A stretch of 64,000 bases of DNA, taken from NCBI RefSeq assembly GCF_000744375.1, contig NZ_JQLU01000005.1, positions 1,860,001-1,924,000 on the forward strand, given 5' to 3'. The translations under genes were made by a program, and so were the position numbers. Origin of the DNA: Carnobacterium gallinarum DSM 4847 (lineage in GTDB: Bacteria; Bacillota; Bacilli; Lactobacillales; Carnobacteriaceae). The notes under the pieces are model-generated. The model searched no databases, was not told the origin of the DNA, and saw only the letters and a program-made list of their open reading frames with translations. Below are positions 24,372 to 33,851 of the stretch, in pieces. Positions within the stretch are counted from its first letter, which is position 1. Every line of letters starts with the position of its first letter.

Positions 24372-26233
24372 TTTCTTTGACCTCTAGTATTTTTCCTAAC
24401 TGTATTCCGTCGATTGAACTTCTTATTATTAGGTGATTTAGTTATTTGCTTACGTGATTGCTGTTTATTTCTATTTTTTTCAGGAGTGACTCGTTTTTGT
24501 CCAACTGAATTTCGATTCTGTTTTTTATTGATACGCTCAGTACTCTTATTCTTAGCATGAGTACGATATTTAGGAGTTGAATTTGTAATTTTCTTATGAC
24601 TAATTTTTTTAGAATCTTGTTTTTTAGGATAAATTGACCGTTTATTTTGACTGTTAGATGAGTTTGTTGTATTCAACCTTTTTTGTGTTTCTCTTGATTT
24701 TTTTGGTTTTTGTCCTATTTTCTTAGATATAATCGGTGCTTTTGGTTTGGCTGACTGTGTTTTATTCTTCTGTTTTGGATTCTTGGATGTCGGAGTGGCA
24801 CCCTTCTTTTTAGGTTTCTTGGCTCCATTAGTCTTTTTAGATGACCGACGACCTAGTTTCCTTTGTATTTTTCTCGTTTGGCGTTGCATCAACATACGTG
24901 GTTTACGCATCATTCGTTTTCCAATTGTTTGAGAATCGCTACTTTGCAAGGCAAACATACTCATTAAATCACCTAATTTAAAATAGATGCCTACAAATGT
25001 TACTATCTGTAAAAAAGCAGTCATGAAAAAAGGCGAACTGGAAGACAACGAATAAAGCATCGTTGAAATGCTGAATGCAATTGTAATAATCAACGTGATT
25101 CCTGCACGGGTCATAATAACATTGAAAAGCTTTATGACAGCTCGTTTACTGGTACTATTGAATGTTGGAATCATGCTAAGCAAAAAGCTAACAGGCAAGA
25201 ACATGGCATAGATAATAAAGAGAACTTGAGAAAATATCATAATACCTGTTAGTAAGAAAATAAAGACTGATATCCCAATGTTGAATAGAAATAAAAAGAA
25301 AACAATCCCTAAACGATTAATGGTTTTAGTAATCGTTAAGTTACTATTTTCCTTATTTTCAATTTCATCTTTTATGATGTTTTCCCTATCTGTACCGTTG
25401 TTAGTGTAGGGGCTAGTTGCAACCAGTCCTTCAACTCGTTCTGCTCCAATATTTTCTACATTAGAATCACCAAATTGAAGCAAAAGCCATGGTTGCTTAA
25501 TTTGAATAGAAAATAAACTATCTCTTATTAAATCTACACTATCTCTTCCCTTTGATTCTGAATCAGGTAAAATAATTTTTGTACCAACATCTAAGCTTGC
25601 TTGACTAATATCAGAAGAAAATTCATTAATCTTTATAATATAGTCTGGAGCATAGGCAATAAAAGAAGCAGAAAGAATAAAAACTACGAAAAAATTTGTT
25701 ATTGCTTGAATCGCTTTAGTTGTCTCTCTTTTTAGTAAGCCTACATAAGTTACATAAATTCCTAGAACGAGTATCAAAATGAGTAAAAATCCAACATAAA
25801 ATCCCGAGGTAGAAAATCCTGTTGAGTTTACACCTGCAATCGTTTGTATATTTTTGCCAACCGCATCCGCTGTTTGAGAAATAAAATCTAGCTTGTAAGC
25901 TTCTTGAATTAAATAGCCTGTAGCATTAGAAAGATAAAGCGAGATAATCCAAATGAAGTTAGTAATGGCGTATAAACCATACATAACAGATTTGCCAATG
26001 CCATCCCCCCAGTTCCAAGGCAACCATCCCCAAGAATTGTCTACATAGAAATCTAATTGATAATTTTCAAGTGCATATTTTGAATAGTCATTATTAGCAT
26101 TTATTGTATCGTCAACTAGTCCCATAGCATGAGTAACACTACCTAATAGGATTAAGCTAATCAATACAAAAACAACGATAAATAGAATAGTGAACGCTAT
26201 TTTTTTAATTGTCCATTTTGGAGGTGAATTCAT
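24368..26233 (-). CDS. VirB6-like mating-channel protein (Orf15, CD3337/EF1877 family)
   Basis: A 621-residue membrane protein. An N-terminal hydrophobic segment and about seven further helices extend to residue about 430. They are followed by a 190-residue, extremely basic, low-complexity tail rich in Lys, Arg, Gln and Asn. The segment WGWLPWNWGDGIGKSVMYGL is typical of the CD3337/EF1877 family. It forms the inner-membrane part of the conjugation channel; the tail may contact DNA or the ATPase. It is one base downstream of the VirB4-like gene. Confidence 0.85.
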   Translation of the reverse strand: MNSPPKWTIKKIAFTILFIVVFVLISLILLGSVTHAMGLVDDTINANNDYSKYALENYQLDFYVDNSWGWLPWNWGDGIGKSVMYGLYAITNFIWIISLYLSNATGYLIQEAYKLDFISQTADAVGKNIQTIAGVNSTGFSTSGFYVGFLLILILVLGIYVTYVGLLKRETTKAIQAITNFFVVFILSASFIAYAPDYIIKINEFSSDISQASLDVGTKIILPDSESKGRDSVDLIRDSLFSIQIKQPWLLLQFGDSNVENIGAERVEGLVATSPYTNNGTDRENIIKDEIENKENSNLTITKTINRLGIVFFLFLFNIGISVFIFLLTGIMIFSQVLFIIYAMFLPVSFLLSMIPTFNSTSKRAVIKLFNVIMTRAGITLIITIAFSISTMLYSLSSSSPFFMTAFLQIVTFVGIYFKLGDLMSMFALQSSDSQTIGKRMMRKPRMLMQRQTRKIQRKLGRRSSKKTNGAKKPKKKGATPTSKNPKQKNKTQSAKPKAPIISKKIGQKPKKSRETQKRLNTTNSSNSQNKRSIYPKKQDSKKISHKKITNSTPKYRTHAKNKSTERINKKQNRNSVGQKRVTPEKNRNKQQSRKQITKSPNNKKFNRRNTVRKNTRGQRK

Positions 26234-28684
26234 TTAATCCTCCTCTTTTCTTAGTGGTGGTCTAGTATCAAACGCATGCAAGAGTTCTTCAAAAATAGGA
26301 TGAAATTGTACAACGCCAACTCTTCCATAAATATCCGACATTAAGCATTGTCCATTTTCTAAATTTCGTAATCGCTTTTGATTTTCTTCGTCTTCTTTAT
26401 CAATACCAAAAAAATTAAGAGTTTTCTTAATTTCGTTAATATCGGTAGAACGAAATGCAAATTTCAAACCTAGATTATTTTTTAGCTTTTCATCTAGTAA
26501 ATCATCAGTGTTTTGGGTAACAAAATAGACTCCCGCATTCATTGCTCGCCCTGCACGAACTAATTTCATTGAAAGAGTCTTACCTTGAGCAACTTGTAGA
26601 AAGCTCCATGCTTCATCTAAATCTACAATTTTAAAGATAGAACGGTCTGAATGAATAAAATCAAGTGCAAAAGTACTAATCACAATCAACATAGAAACAC
26701 TGAGCAATTCCATTGTTGTGTACTCTTCAAAGCTAGTTTCTGCATCAGGTAGTACCAAATCTGCTACTTGAATAATATTCAATTGTTTTTCTAGGTTAAT
26801 AGACTGTTTAACGGAGCCATCACTAAATAAAAGATGTGCAAAATCATAATCAGTAAATGATTCGATATGGTCTGCAATGTGGTGACTAATCGTTGTATTT
26901 TCTTTTCGCAATTCATCAATAACCAAGAATAATCCACGAGTTGCTCGTTGTGTTACTTGCCTAATCGCTTTACGTAAAACTGGGAATTTATCCCCATCTC
27001 GTGAGGAAATACCTGTCAAAAAAGTTAAAATGTCAATAGCCAAACTTTCTGAATCTTTAGGGTCTTTTAGTATGACATAAGGGTCAAGTAACCCTTTGTT
27101 TTTAACGTCACTAGTTAAGTTCACAATGTTAATTTCGTGAGCAATATCAGGCAAAGTTTCTTTCCAATTTCCACGTTCTGCCTTTGGGTCAACAATAACT
27201 GCTTGCCCACCAAAAAGTACCGCATAATAAACAAGCATATTATTAGAAAAAGATTTACCGCCCCCCAAGGAACCAATAAAGGCAGATGCTAAAGCATTCG
27301 TTACAGAGCCTTTCACACCTTGACTGGCTAAACTAGGTTTTAGATAAACATTTTGACCAGTGTCAACATTATAGCCAATATAGATACCTTCTTTTTCCCC
27401 AATTGCTTGAGTTGCACCAAATCCAAGACTAGCTAGAAAATCAGAAGTTACATACTGAATGTAGTCATTAATATAACGTTTAGACGCAGGGATAAATTCA
27501 CCATGCAACCCAAGCATATCCCCAAATGGACGAACAAGCTTAATAGATAAATCATCGTAAAAATCTTTGACTTCATTACAACGTTGACTCAATTCTTCAA
27601 AACTAGAGGCAGATATACGAATGACATAACTTAATTTATACATGGCTTCTTTGTTACTGTCCAAATTACTTTCTAATTCATTGACAGAATCTAAAGCGTC
27701 TACTACATTAGAGCTTGTTTCATTGTCACTATTCCACGCGTGATTGTCTAAATCTTTAAGTTCTTTTTTCTTATTACGAATTGTGGATAAAGCTTTTTTA
27801 TTGGCAACTATTTCCACGTTCATTGAAGTAGATATAGGAAAATCAAATTGTTGTTGTTGGTAATAAAAAATCTCACTAGATGGAAAATCTAGTTCGCCCA
27901 CAATAGAGTTAATCGTGAAGTAGGCGACATATGTCACCTGATCTTCATGCTTGATTTTGAGATATCTTTGTTTCTCTTCAATTAAGCATCGTGTTGGTTT
28001 TAAAATATCGTACCGCTTTACCAATGTTTCCTTCGTTAGTTTTTTTGTTTCTAAATGATATTCATAGTCTTCATATGCGGTGCCTGTTTGACCATAAATA
28101 TGTTCAATGATATAGCCAAAATCATTCTTATTTAATTTACGGATTTTAAAGCGTCTGGAAATTTTATTTTCTAAAAGTTTTTCCATTTTTGAAAACCGTT
28201 CAATTTCTGTATTGCTCATAGAAACAAAATCACCCATTAATTTATGATTAACTCCATTAAGAAAATCTTGTAAAGCATTCATAATCTCTTGACTAATATG
28301 TTTAACAGTAACTTCCTGTTCATTTAATAAAAGTTTAAAGCCAATAAAAAAGCGATAGTCTATTTGATTGTCACCAATCATATCAACTAACGCTTCTGTT
28401 TGTTCATCTATTTTTTTATAGGCAATGTTTTTTAAATCACCAGTTACTTCTTTCTTAGAACGTTCATGGATAGCTTTAATACTTGTTTCAGTACTAATTT
28501 GTAAAGCGTGAATTTTTCCGTTAAGATTTTGAGCAACTAATTGACGAAAATTATCATGAACTTGAAGTTTTTCATCATCACTTAAAAAATTATAATTGTA
28601 TGGAATCAATTCATAATAAGCAAAACATTCATTGTCTTGATTAAACACTAAATTATTTTCAATATATTTAATCGGGTAGGACAT
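26234..28684 (-). CDS. VirB4-like conjugation ATPase (Orf16)
   Basis: The motor ATPase of the ICE secretion channel. I place the start at the ATG at 28684 (MSYPIKYIENN), 8 bases after TTAGGAG, giving 816 residues; an ATG 11 codons upstream lacks such a site. Numbered from that upstream ATG, Walker A is GSLGGGKS at 482-489 and Walker B is FKIVDLDEAW ending at 704, followed by the TQNTDDLL sensor region. The start overlaps the end of the TcpE gene by 17 bases. Confidence 0.9.
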   Translation of the reverse strand: MSYPIKYIENNLVFNQDNECFAYYELIPYNYNFLSDDEKLQVHDNFRQLVAQNLNGKIHALQISTETSIKAIHERSKKEVTGDLKNIAYKKIDEQTEALVDMIGDNQIDYRFFIGFKLLLNEQEVTVKHISQEIMNALQDFLNGVNHKLMGDFVSMSNTEIERFSKMEKLLENKISRRFKIRKLNKNDFGYIIEHIYGQTGTAYEDYEYHLETKKLTKETLVKRYDILKPTRCLIEEKQRYLKIKHEDQVTYVAYFTINSIVGELDFPSSEIFYYQQQQFDFPISTSMNVEIVANKKALSTIRNKKKELKDLDNHAWNSDNETSSNVVDALDSVNELESNLDSNKEAMYKLSYVIRISASSFEELSQRCNEVKDFYDDLSIKLVRPFGDMLGLHGEFIPASKRYINDYIQYVTSDFLASLGFGATQAIGEKEGIYIGYNVDTGQNVYLKPSLASQGVKGSVTNALASAFIGSLGGGKSFSNNMLVYYAVLFGGQAVIVDPKAERGNWKETLPDIAHEINIVNLTSDVKNKGLLDPYVILKDPKDSESLAIDILTFLTGISSRDGDKFPVLRKAIRQVTQRATRGLFLVIDELRKENTTISHHIADHIESFTDYDFAHLLFSDGSVKQSINLEKQLNIIQVADLVLPDAETSFEEYTTMELLSVSMLIVISTFALDFIHSDRSIFKIVDLDEAWSFLQVAQGKTLSMKLVRAGRAMNAGVYFVTQNTDDLLDEKLKNNLGLKFAFRSTDINEIKKTLNFFGIDKEDEENQKRLRNLENGQCLMSDIYGRVGVVQFHPIFEELLHAFDTRPPLRKEED

Positions 28685-29060
28685 AGATTTCACTCCTAAC
28701 AATTGTGATAGATTCATGGAGATTTTGAGTTCTTAATTTCACAGTTTTGTAAGCATAGGTTGTTTTCGGTCTAAAAAAATAAGTGAGAACTGATTTTAAA
28801 AAACCTAATGGCTTTTTCCCATCAAATGTTTTTTGTGACATAAACCATGTAAAAGCGATTGGGATTCCAAAATATTTTAAAAATGCACCATTAATAAAAG
28901 ACAATGGAGGGATATTGCCAAAGGTGATAATCACTAAAATAGATACAACAAACCATGTCATTTGTGTAAATGTGATAGGGAAGGGGAGTTGAACATCATT
29001 GATAGCATAAATGACTTTTTCAACTGACCAAATACTTGTGTAACTTCTAATTTTTTTCAT
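28668..29060 (-). CDS. tcpE: TcpE-family conjugation membrane protein (Orf17)
   Basis: A 130-residue protein with two closely spaced hydrophobic segments (about 30-50 and 52-75; TFTQMTWFVVSILVIITFGN) and the FDGKKPLGFLKS motif. It corresponds to Tn916 Orf17 and pCW3 TcpE, small membrane partners of the VirB4-like ATPase. Translation is coupled to the overlapping ATPase gene. Confidence 0.85.
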   Translation of the reverse strand: MKKIRSYTSIWSVEKVIYAINDVQLPFPITFTQMTWFVVSILVIITFGNIPPLSFINGAFLKYFGIPIAFTWFMSQKTFDGKKPLGFLKSVLTYFFRPKTTYAYKTVKLRTQNLHESITIVRSEIYVLPD

Positions 29061-29093
29061 TTCAACCTCACATTCTAAAAAAAGAAGCTGATA

Positions 29094-29594
29094 TTATTCA
29101 GCTTCTCCTCCATATTGTTTGTTAAATTCTTTTTCACTCATGTATTCAAAAACCTTTTCTTTATACAGCAAACTGTAAGGTCTACAAATGTTCATTTGTT
29201 TACCCTCGCTAAAGTAATGTGCAACAATTATTTCTTTCCGAATATTTGTAATACAGCATAGCTCATTGTCTATCTTAACAATCAAACATTCTTTATTCGT
29301 GATATGCTTCTTTAAACCTACAATAAATACACTTATAACAGATATGAAAGAAATTACCAACATTACACCAAATATAATTTGTGAAACAATGTCTTTAGAT
29401 TGTAGAAGTTGATAGCCTAGCGTACATACAGCAAATATACCAATAAAAAGAATACCTAAAAAATTTTTGAAATAGATATCATCTCCGAAAAAAAGAGATT
29501 TTCTGATGCTTATAGTCAATGTTATTGAAACACATGAAAGCATAAAGAATAGTGTTGCTCCAGAAAATATCATTTGAAAAAGTTGTGTACTCAT
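29094..29594 (-). CDS. ICE membrane protein, unknown function
   Basis: A 166-residue protein with four hydrophobic segments in the first 105 residues, then a soluble tail (KKHITNKECLIVKIDNELCC). GGAGG lies 8 bases before the ATG. It lies between TcpE and ArdA, where Tn916 has no equivalent gene, so it is an insertion in the conserved transfer block. No family was recognised. Confidence 0.6.
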   Translation of the reverse strand: MSTQLFQMIFSGATLFFMLSCVSITLTISIRKSLFFGDDIYFKNFLGILFIGIFAVCTLGYQLLQSKDIVSQIIFGVMLVISFISVISVFIVGLKKHITNKECLIVKIDNELCCITNIRKEIIVAHYFSEGKQMNICRPYSLLYKEKVFEYMSEKEFNKQYGGEAE

Positions 29595-29674
29595 TTTTTA
29601 TCCTCCATAAATTACAGTTTTTTTAATAATACATGTAATTATAAAGGATGTAAATACAATAGTTGCTTAATTAA

Positions 29675-30166
29675 TCAACAATATTCAAAAATACCATTAG
29701 ACGTTTCTAAAAAATTACCACTAATAGAAAGGTCACGTCCAAAAGCATCATAATCAATATAGTTTTGGAGTTGACTAGGGATTTCTCCTAAGCTACCAAC
29801 TTCTTCAACATAATACCTAGCTACATCTGCCATGGAGTCACAATCTGAATAACAGATAATATCATCCGCATGCTCAATTAAATCTTCCAGACTACTAAAC
29901 CAATAATTTTGAATTTCATTTAAATTATTATAAATTGATGTTCCTTCTATTTCTTGAATTAACGCACACAGATGGTTAATTTCATCTATAGAAGTAAATT
30001 CTTTAATATCAAAAGGTAATTCATAATCATGAATTGCATACTCCTCATAGATATCATTTATGCCAATACGCTCTTTCACATCATCAAAATCAATAGGTGG
30101 AGTAAACCATGCACCCACTAACTCACCCTCATTATATTTACCAAGATTAGCAATGTAAACCTTCAT
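29675..30166 (-). CDS. ardA: antirestriction protein ArdA
   Basis: A 163-residue, strongly acidic protein. ArdA mimics bent B-form DNA and blocks type I restriction enzymes, protecting the element on entry. The opening KVYIANLGKYNEGELVGAWF, the PFDIKEFTSIDEINHLC region and the closing DLSISGNFLETSNGIFEY are the family hallmarks. The ATG at 30166 (MKVYIANL) is the conserved start. It occupies the same position as Tn916 orf18. Confidence 0.92.
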   Translation of the reverse strand: MKVYIANLGKYNEGELVGAWFTPPIDFDDVKERIGINDIYEEYAIHDYELPFDIKEFTSIDEINHLCALIQEIEGTSIYNNLNEIQNYWFSSLEDLIEHADDIICYSDCDSMADVARYYVEEVGSLGEIPSQLQNYIDYDAFGRDLSISGNFLETSNGIFEYC

Positions 30167-30183
30167 ATCCATATTTTCACCTC

Positions 30184-30405
30184 TTAAGCGCCAATAATCT
30201 TATTAAAAATACTTAACAATACATCTTTTACGCCACTTGCATTAAAAACAAGTCCAACTGCGATTAAAGCAACAATTAAAAAGCCGATAAGCTTTGAAAA
30301 TTCACGCTTAAAGCCTAAAAAAATTCCAATAATAACAATTGCCATCAAAACCAATGATTGGGCATTAGATAGAAACCAGTTATATAAGTTTTGTCCAAAG
30401 TTCAT
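30184..30405 (-). CDS. tcpD: TcpD-family small membrane protein (Orf19)
   Basis: A 73-residue protein with two hydrophobic helices (AQSLVLMAIVIIGIFLGF and LIGFLIVALIAVGLVFN) around a short basic loop, as in TcpD of pCW3 and the equivalent Tn916 protein. It is a likely channel component. It lies 4 bases after the upstream 95-residue gene. Confidence 0.75.
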   Translation of the reverse strand: MNFGQNLYNWFLSNAQSLVLMAIVIIGIFLGFKREFSKLIGFLIVALIAVGLVFNASGVKDVLLSIFNKIIGA

Positions 30406-30409
30406 AGAA

Positions 30410-30697
30410 TTATTCCCTTTCTTTTAACATCCAATATGCATTTCTATTTTTCATATAAAGTGATACTCTTTTTATTAATTGCGAAGCATCTAACATTTCT
30501 CCATAAACAGTTACTTTGTTAGGAAAACGAGGATAAAATGTTTGTTTATAAAAGTCGTACTTGTAAAATCCATCACTAGCTTGAAGGTTTATCTCTACAA
30601 TCAACATAGTATATTTTCCCGTATCTTGTATATAAAGTTGACCTTCAATACCACAGAAAAAGCCTAATTTATCTAAAATCTGTGTGAACTTACTCAT
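30410..30697 (-). CDS. conserved ICE small protein
   Basis: A 95-residue soluble protein (FTQILDKLGFFCGIEGQLYI, YKYDFYKQTFYPRFPNKVTV) located between MobT and TcpD. Its start overlaps the stop of the relaxase gene by 4 bases, so it is cotranslated. Small proteins occur at this place in Tn916-like elements, but I do not recognise a function. Confidence 0.65.
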   Translation of the reverse strand: MSKFTQILDKLGFFCGIEGQLYIQDTGKYTMLIVEINLQASDGFYKYDFYKQTFYPRFPNKVTVYGEMLDASQLIKRVSLYMKNRNAYWMLKERE

Positions 30698-31878
30698 AGA
30701 ATAATATCCTTTATGGGTACCGATAATTGTTCTATTAACTTTTCATGTCGTTCTGTGAGTTCAGCTCCATGAATCATGTTATCAACAATCTTAGTTTGAT
30801 TTAATGAATCTAACAATTGGGCAACTTTTAAAGTAGGTGCTACCTGCCTGCGTAACCAATTTAAAGTTTTCTCAAAAGTATAAGGCTCTGGTTGGGTAGT
30901 TAGACGCAATGCACCACGATTAGAACCAATAAACCATAACCATTTTTCATTTGTTTTCCAATCTGAACGACGCTTGGTTTTATCTTTATCTACAAAACGC
31001 AAGTAACGATTAATAATATCGAAGGTAGTTTGTTCAACATTATTATGAGTAAGCAGGTCATCAATAGCATGACTAGCTCGCTCATTTTTCAATCGAATTT
31101 CAAATCGATTTTTAACTACAGCTTCTTCTATAGGAATGTTGTTCTTAACATATTGCTCATAGTCTTTTTCATAAATGCAAAAATAAATTTCACTTTTAAG
31201 CGAACCTAAGTAAAGAGTATTCCCTCTATTAGGTTTTTCATTACTATGAACAAGCTCTCCTGAACGATAATTTTTGAAACTACGAAAGACAGATATACAC
31301 TCTTCTTGTTTGCATTTACGAGCTAGTTCAGGAATATCTAAGATACCAACTTTATCATTAATAGCTAAGTCTACACGTTTAAATACAGCCTTTTCTTCTC
31401 GGCAGATACGAAAGAAGTCATACCAACTACGATGTTGCGCAAGTAGAAAATTTTCAAATTGACGACAACCTTTACCTTTTAGTTCTAATAAAATTCCCTT
31501 CATATCATCATAAGAAGTCATAACAACGATATCTCCAAAACGATAATGTTCTTGATATCCATAAAAAGCAAAGTCTTCATGAAGCATATAGTCTATGTCT
31601 ACCCGTAAAATAGATTCAATGACACGCTGAACATCACTCGTAGGAAACCGAATACGAACATAATCAAATAGCATTTCTAAAGGATTATCAGGATTAAATA
31701 AGGTTAAAGCACTTAGCAATCTTTCTTTAACTTGTTGCGTAGGACTTACTTTTCCATTTTCAATATCACTTAAATAAGGTCTAGTGATATTAGCAGAGAG
31801 AGCAAGCTTATTTTGAGAAAGACCATAAGCCATTCTTTTTGTTTTAAGCTCTTTCATCCAAGAACTTTCATCATTCAA
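30694..31878 (-). CDS. mobT: MobT-family relaxase / replication initiator (Orf20)
   Basis: A 394-residue relaxase that nicks oriT to start transfer and rolling-circle replication. The N-terminal 60 residues are a Cro/C1-type helix-turn-helix (KMAYGLSQNKLALS-like region, TRPYLSDIENGKVSPTQQVK). The rest is a Rep_trans-type initiator domain (VDLAINDKVGILDIPELARK, GNTLYLGSLKSEIYFCIYEK with its catalytic Tyr region). This is the Tn916 Orf20/ICEBs1 NicK family. It lies directly downstream of oriT. Confidence 0.9.
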   Translation of the reverse strand: MNDESSWMKELKTKRMAYGLSQNKLALSANITRPYLSDIENGKVSPTQQVKERLLSALTLFNPDNPLEMLFDYVRIRFPTSDVQRVIESILRVDIDYMLHEDFAFYGYQEHYRFGDIVVMTSYDDMKGILLELKGKGCRQFENFLLAQHRSWYDFFRICREEKAVFKRVDLAINDKVGILDIPELARKCKQEECISVFRSFKNYRSGELVHSNEKPNRGNTLYLGSLKSEIYFCIYEKDYEQYVKNNIPIEEAVVKNRFEIRLKNERASHAIDDLLTHNNVEQTTFDIINRYLRFVDKDKTKRRSDWKTNEKWLWFIGSNRGALRLTTQPEPYTFEKTLNWLRRQVAPTLKVAQLLDSLNQTKIVDNMIHGAELTERHEKLIEQLSVPIKDIIL

Positions 31879-31892
31879 ATATATCCCTCCAA

Positions 31893-31938
31893 TAAAAAAA
31901 GCAGATGTAAACTTTTAGTAGCTAGTTTACATCTGCTT
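31893..31938 (-). terminator. stem-loop between TcpA and MobT genes
   Basis: AAGCAGATGTAAACT and AGTTTACATCTGCTT form a perfect 15-bp stem. On the minus strand it is followed by seven T, so it could end or attenuate transcripts coming from the coupling-protein gene before mobT. Confidence 0.65.
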
Positions 31939-31949
31939 AAATTTATTTA

Positions 31950-32067
31950 AATACTGACAACGCCTGTGTTTGTAATGTGATAATAACTGTTTCCAGTCGC
32001 ATTTGTGCCCCCCTGTTAGATAATGGGGGGCTGTGATTAAGTGGCGTGGCTAACGCCACACCACAAG
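31950..32067. other. origin of transfer (oriT) region
   Basis: GCCCCCC (32007-32013) and GGGGGGC (32025-32031) bracket TGTTAGATAAT. On the minus strand this reads CCCCCCATTATCTAACAGGG and so contains CTAACAGGGGGG, the hallmark of Tn916/ICEBs1-type oriT. A further perfect 7-bp repeat, GTGGCGT/ACGCCAC, lies at 32041-32059. The position between orf21 and orf20 is the Tn916 oriT position. Confidence 0.78.
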
Positions 32068-33456
32068 CTAGTCTGAACCTGTGGCTTTCACTTCGTACGC
32101 CTCAGGATCAGCCTGCTGTATGATTTTTATGCGTTCTAAAAAATCATATTTTTTAGGGACAAGTGGCGTATAAAACTCACTAATCACACTTGTTCCAACA
32201 TCAATATAGCCACGCCCTTTAATTGGTTTCAAGAAGAAATCTTTATCATTTTCACCAAACATCATGTTATAACCTACCTCGGACATCCTTCCAAGAGCAA
32301 CACGAAAGTTAAAATTATCACGAATACCATCACCTAGATGTTTAGCATCGGGTCTTTGACAAGCAAGAATCAAGAAGAAACCTGACTGACGTCCAAGCAT
32401 GACAACTTGCTTTAATTTACTCATAACCTCAATACTTTCACGTCCAATCATTTCCATAAATGAGGTATATTCATCAAAAACTAAAAAGTTGGCAGGTAAG
32501 TTAAGGTACGCATAGTTTTCCCCTGTTTTGTAACCTTCCATTAGCTTCATGGCTTCATTTCGTGCCATCATATCTTCATAAAATTGATTCAAGCAGGCAA
32601 TCATATCTTCTTTTTTGTAATAGACATTGGGCATGACTGCTTCGAGGTCTGCTAAATCAGCATTTTTTGGGTCAAGTATATAAATGTTTGCATTGTTTTT
32701 TAAGAGCGCCTCAATAATGGTTAAGATAAAATAGGTTTTTCCACTACCAGTTCCACCTGCTACTAACATATGCGGTAAAGTGTCATAAGACCAATAAAGA
32801 TTATCCATCAATCTTAATGTTCTATTTGTAGCTTGGACATCAGTAATATGAATACGACTAGCAATAGTATCATATAAGAGGACATATTCTACATAGGATT
32901 CTTTTAAAATCTTATCTGTTAATTCACAATACAGTCCCGTTTCTAATTTCTTTTCTAACCTTAAAAGTTGGTCTTGGTGCTTGCCCATATTTATCTCTAC
33001 ATGAATATGAATCAATCCATTTTTCATATAATAATAGATTTTAGGGAAATGAGTTATTTTATCTTTCGTCTTCTTGCTTCCAACATCTTTGAAAAAGCTT
33101 TCTGACTGAGCCTGTTCAGATTCATACCATCCATTTTCTAACACCATCCGTGCTAGTTTTTGACGATGAAATAATTTTTTCACATGGTCAATACGATAAT
33201 AAGAATAGCACCAAACAACAATTAGACAAACAAAAAAAGCAGTGATAAGACTGCTTATTAAATAGGGGATATTCAACTGTATAGTGTGATTGAGTAAATG
33301 AGCATTTTTCCAATCAATAGCCATTAATTTCTTACTGTAAAACAACAAAACAATGAATAAATAAATAGGCGATAGACAGGTTAGGATAAATTGACGTACA
33401 AGATTAGTATCTCTTATTTTGATACGTTTTCCTCGGTAAATAAATAGTGACTTCAT
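32068..33456 (-). CDS. tcpA: TcpA/FtsK-type coupling protein (Orf21)
   Basis: A 462-residue DNA translocase linking the nicked DNA-relaxase complex to the channel. Two membrane helices (about 22-42 and 63-85) precede the FtsK/SpoIIIE ATPase domain with Walker A GGTGSGKT (234-241), Walker B FLVFDEYTSF and the ACQRPDAKHLGDGIRDNFNF region. It corresponds to Tn916 Orf21 and pCW3 TcpA. Confidence 0.92.
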   Translation of the reverse strand: MKSLFIYRGKRIKIRDTNLVRQFILTCLSPIYLFIVLLFYSKKLMAIDWKNAHLLNHTIQLNIPYLISSLITAFFVCLIVVWCYSYYRIDHVKKLFHRQKLARMVLENGWYESEQAQSESFFKDVGSKKTKDKITHFPKIYYYMKNGLIHIHVEINMGKHQDQLLRLEKKLETGLYCELTDKILKESYVEYVLLYDTIASRIHITDVQATNRTLRLMDNLYWSYDTLPHMLVAGGTGSGKTYFILTIIEALLKNNANIYILDPKNADLADLEAVMPNVYYKKEDMIACLNQFYEDMMARNEAMKLMEGYKTGENYAYLNLPANFLVFDEYTSFMEMIGRESIEVMSKLKQVVMLGRQSGFFLILACQRPDAKHLGDGIRDNFNFRVALGRMSEVGYNMMFGENDKDFFLKPIKGRGYIDVGTSVISEFYTPLVPKKYDFLERIKIIQQADPEAYEVKATGSD

Positions 33457-33473
33457 GTATCACCTCTTAAAAT

Positions 33474-33851
33474 TTATTTTGGTTTTGAATTATTTGAATG
33501 GCTAGCAGTTGGAGCTTCTACTTTTTTATCTTTCAACACAATATCATCAGCTTTAATATACCAATCAACATCAGCACCTTGATAAGTTGCAGAAGCTACT
33601 GTATTTGCTACAGGATTAACTAATTCCACTTCTGTATTATAATCCAATTCTTTTAAAGCAACAGATGCAGGGATACTTACTTGAATCATTCGACCTTGGC
33701 CTTTTGATTTTAGGTCATAGGTACGTTCTTTAATATTATTTGATGCTGTTCCATCTTCATTTTGAATGCGAATCTCACGGCGTAAAGCAGAGAACTTTAA
33801 TACGCCAAATGTTGCCTCTTTTTCAATAACAATACCTTCTGCTAATCTCAT
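33474..33851 (-). CDS. DUF961 (YdcP-type) ICE protein, Orf22
   Basis: A 125-residue protein related to its neighbour (GVLKFSALRREIRIQNEDGT, RTYDLKSKGQGRMIQVSIPA, VNPVANTVASATYQGADVDW). The tandem pair corresponds to Tn916 orf22/orf23 and ICEBs1 YdcP, accessory proteins involved in element DNA processing or replication. Its start overlaps the end of the upstream paralogue. Confidence 0.82.
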   Translation of the reverse strand: MRLAEGIVIEKEATFGVLKFSALRREIRIQNEDGTASNNIKERTYDLKSKGQGRMIQVSIPASVALKELDYNTEVELVNPVANTVASATYQGADVDWYIKADDIVLKDKKVEAPTASHSNNSKPK

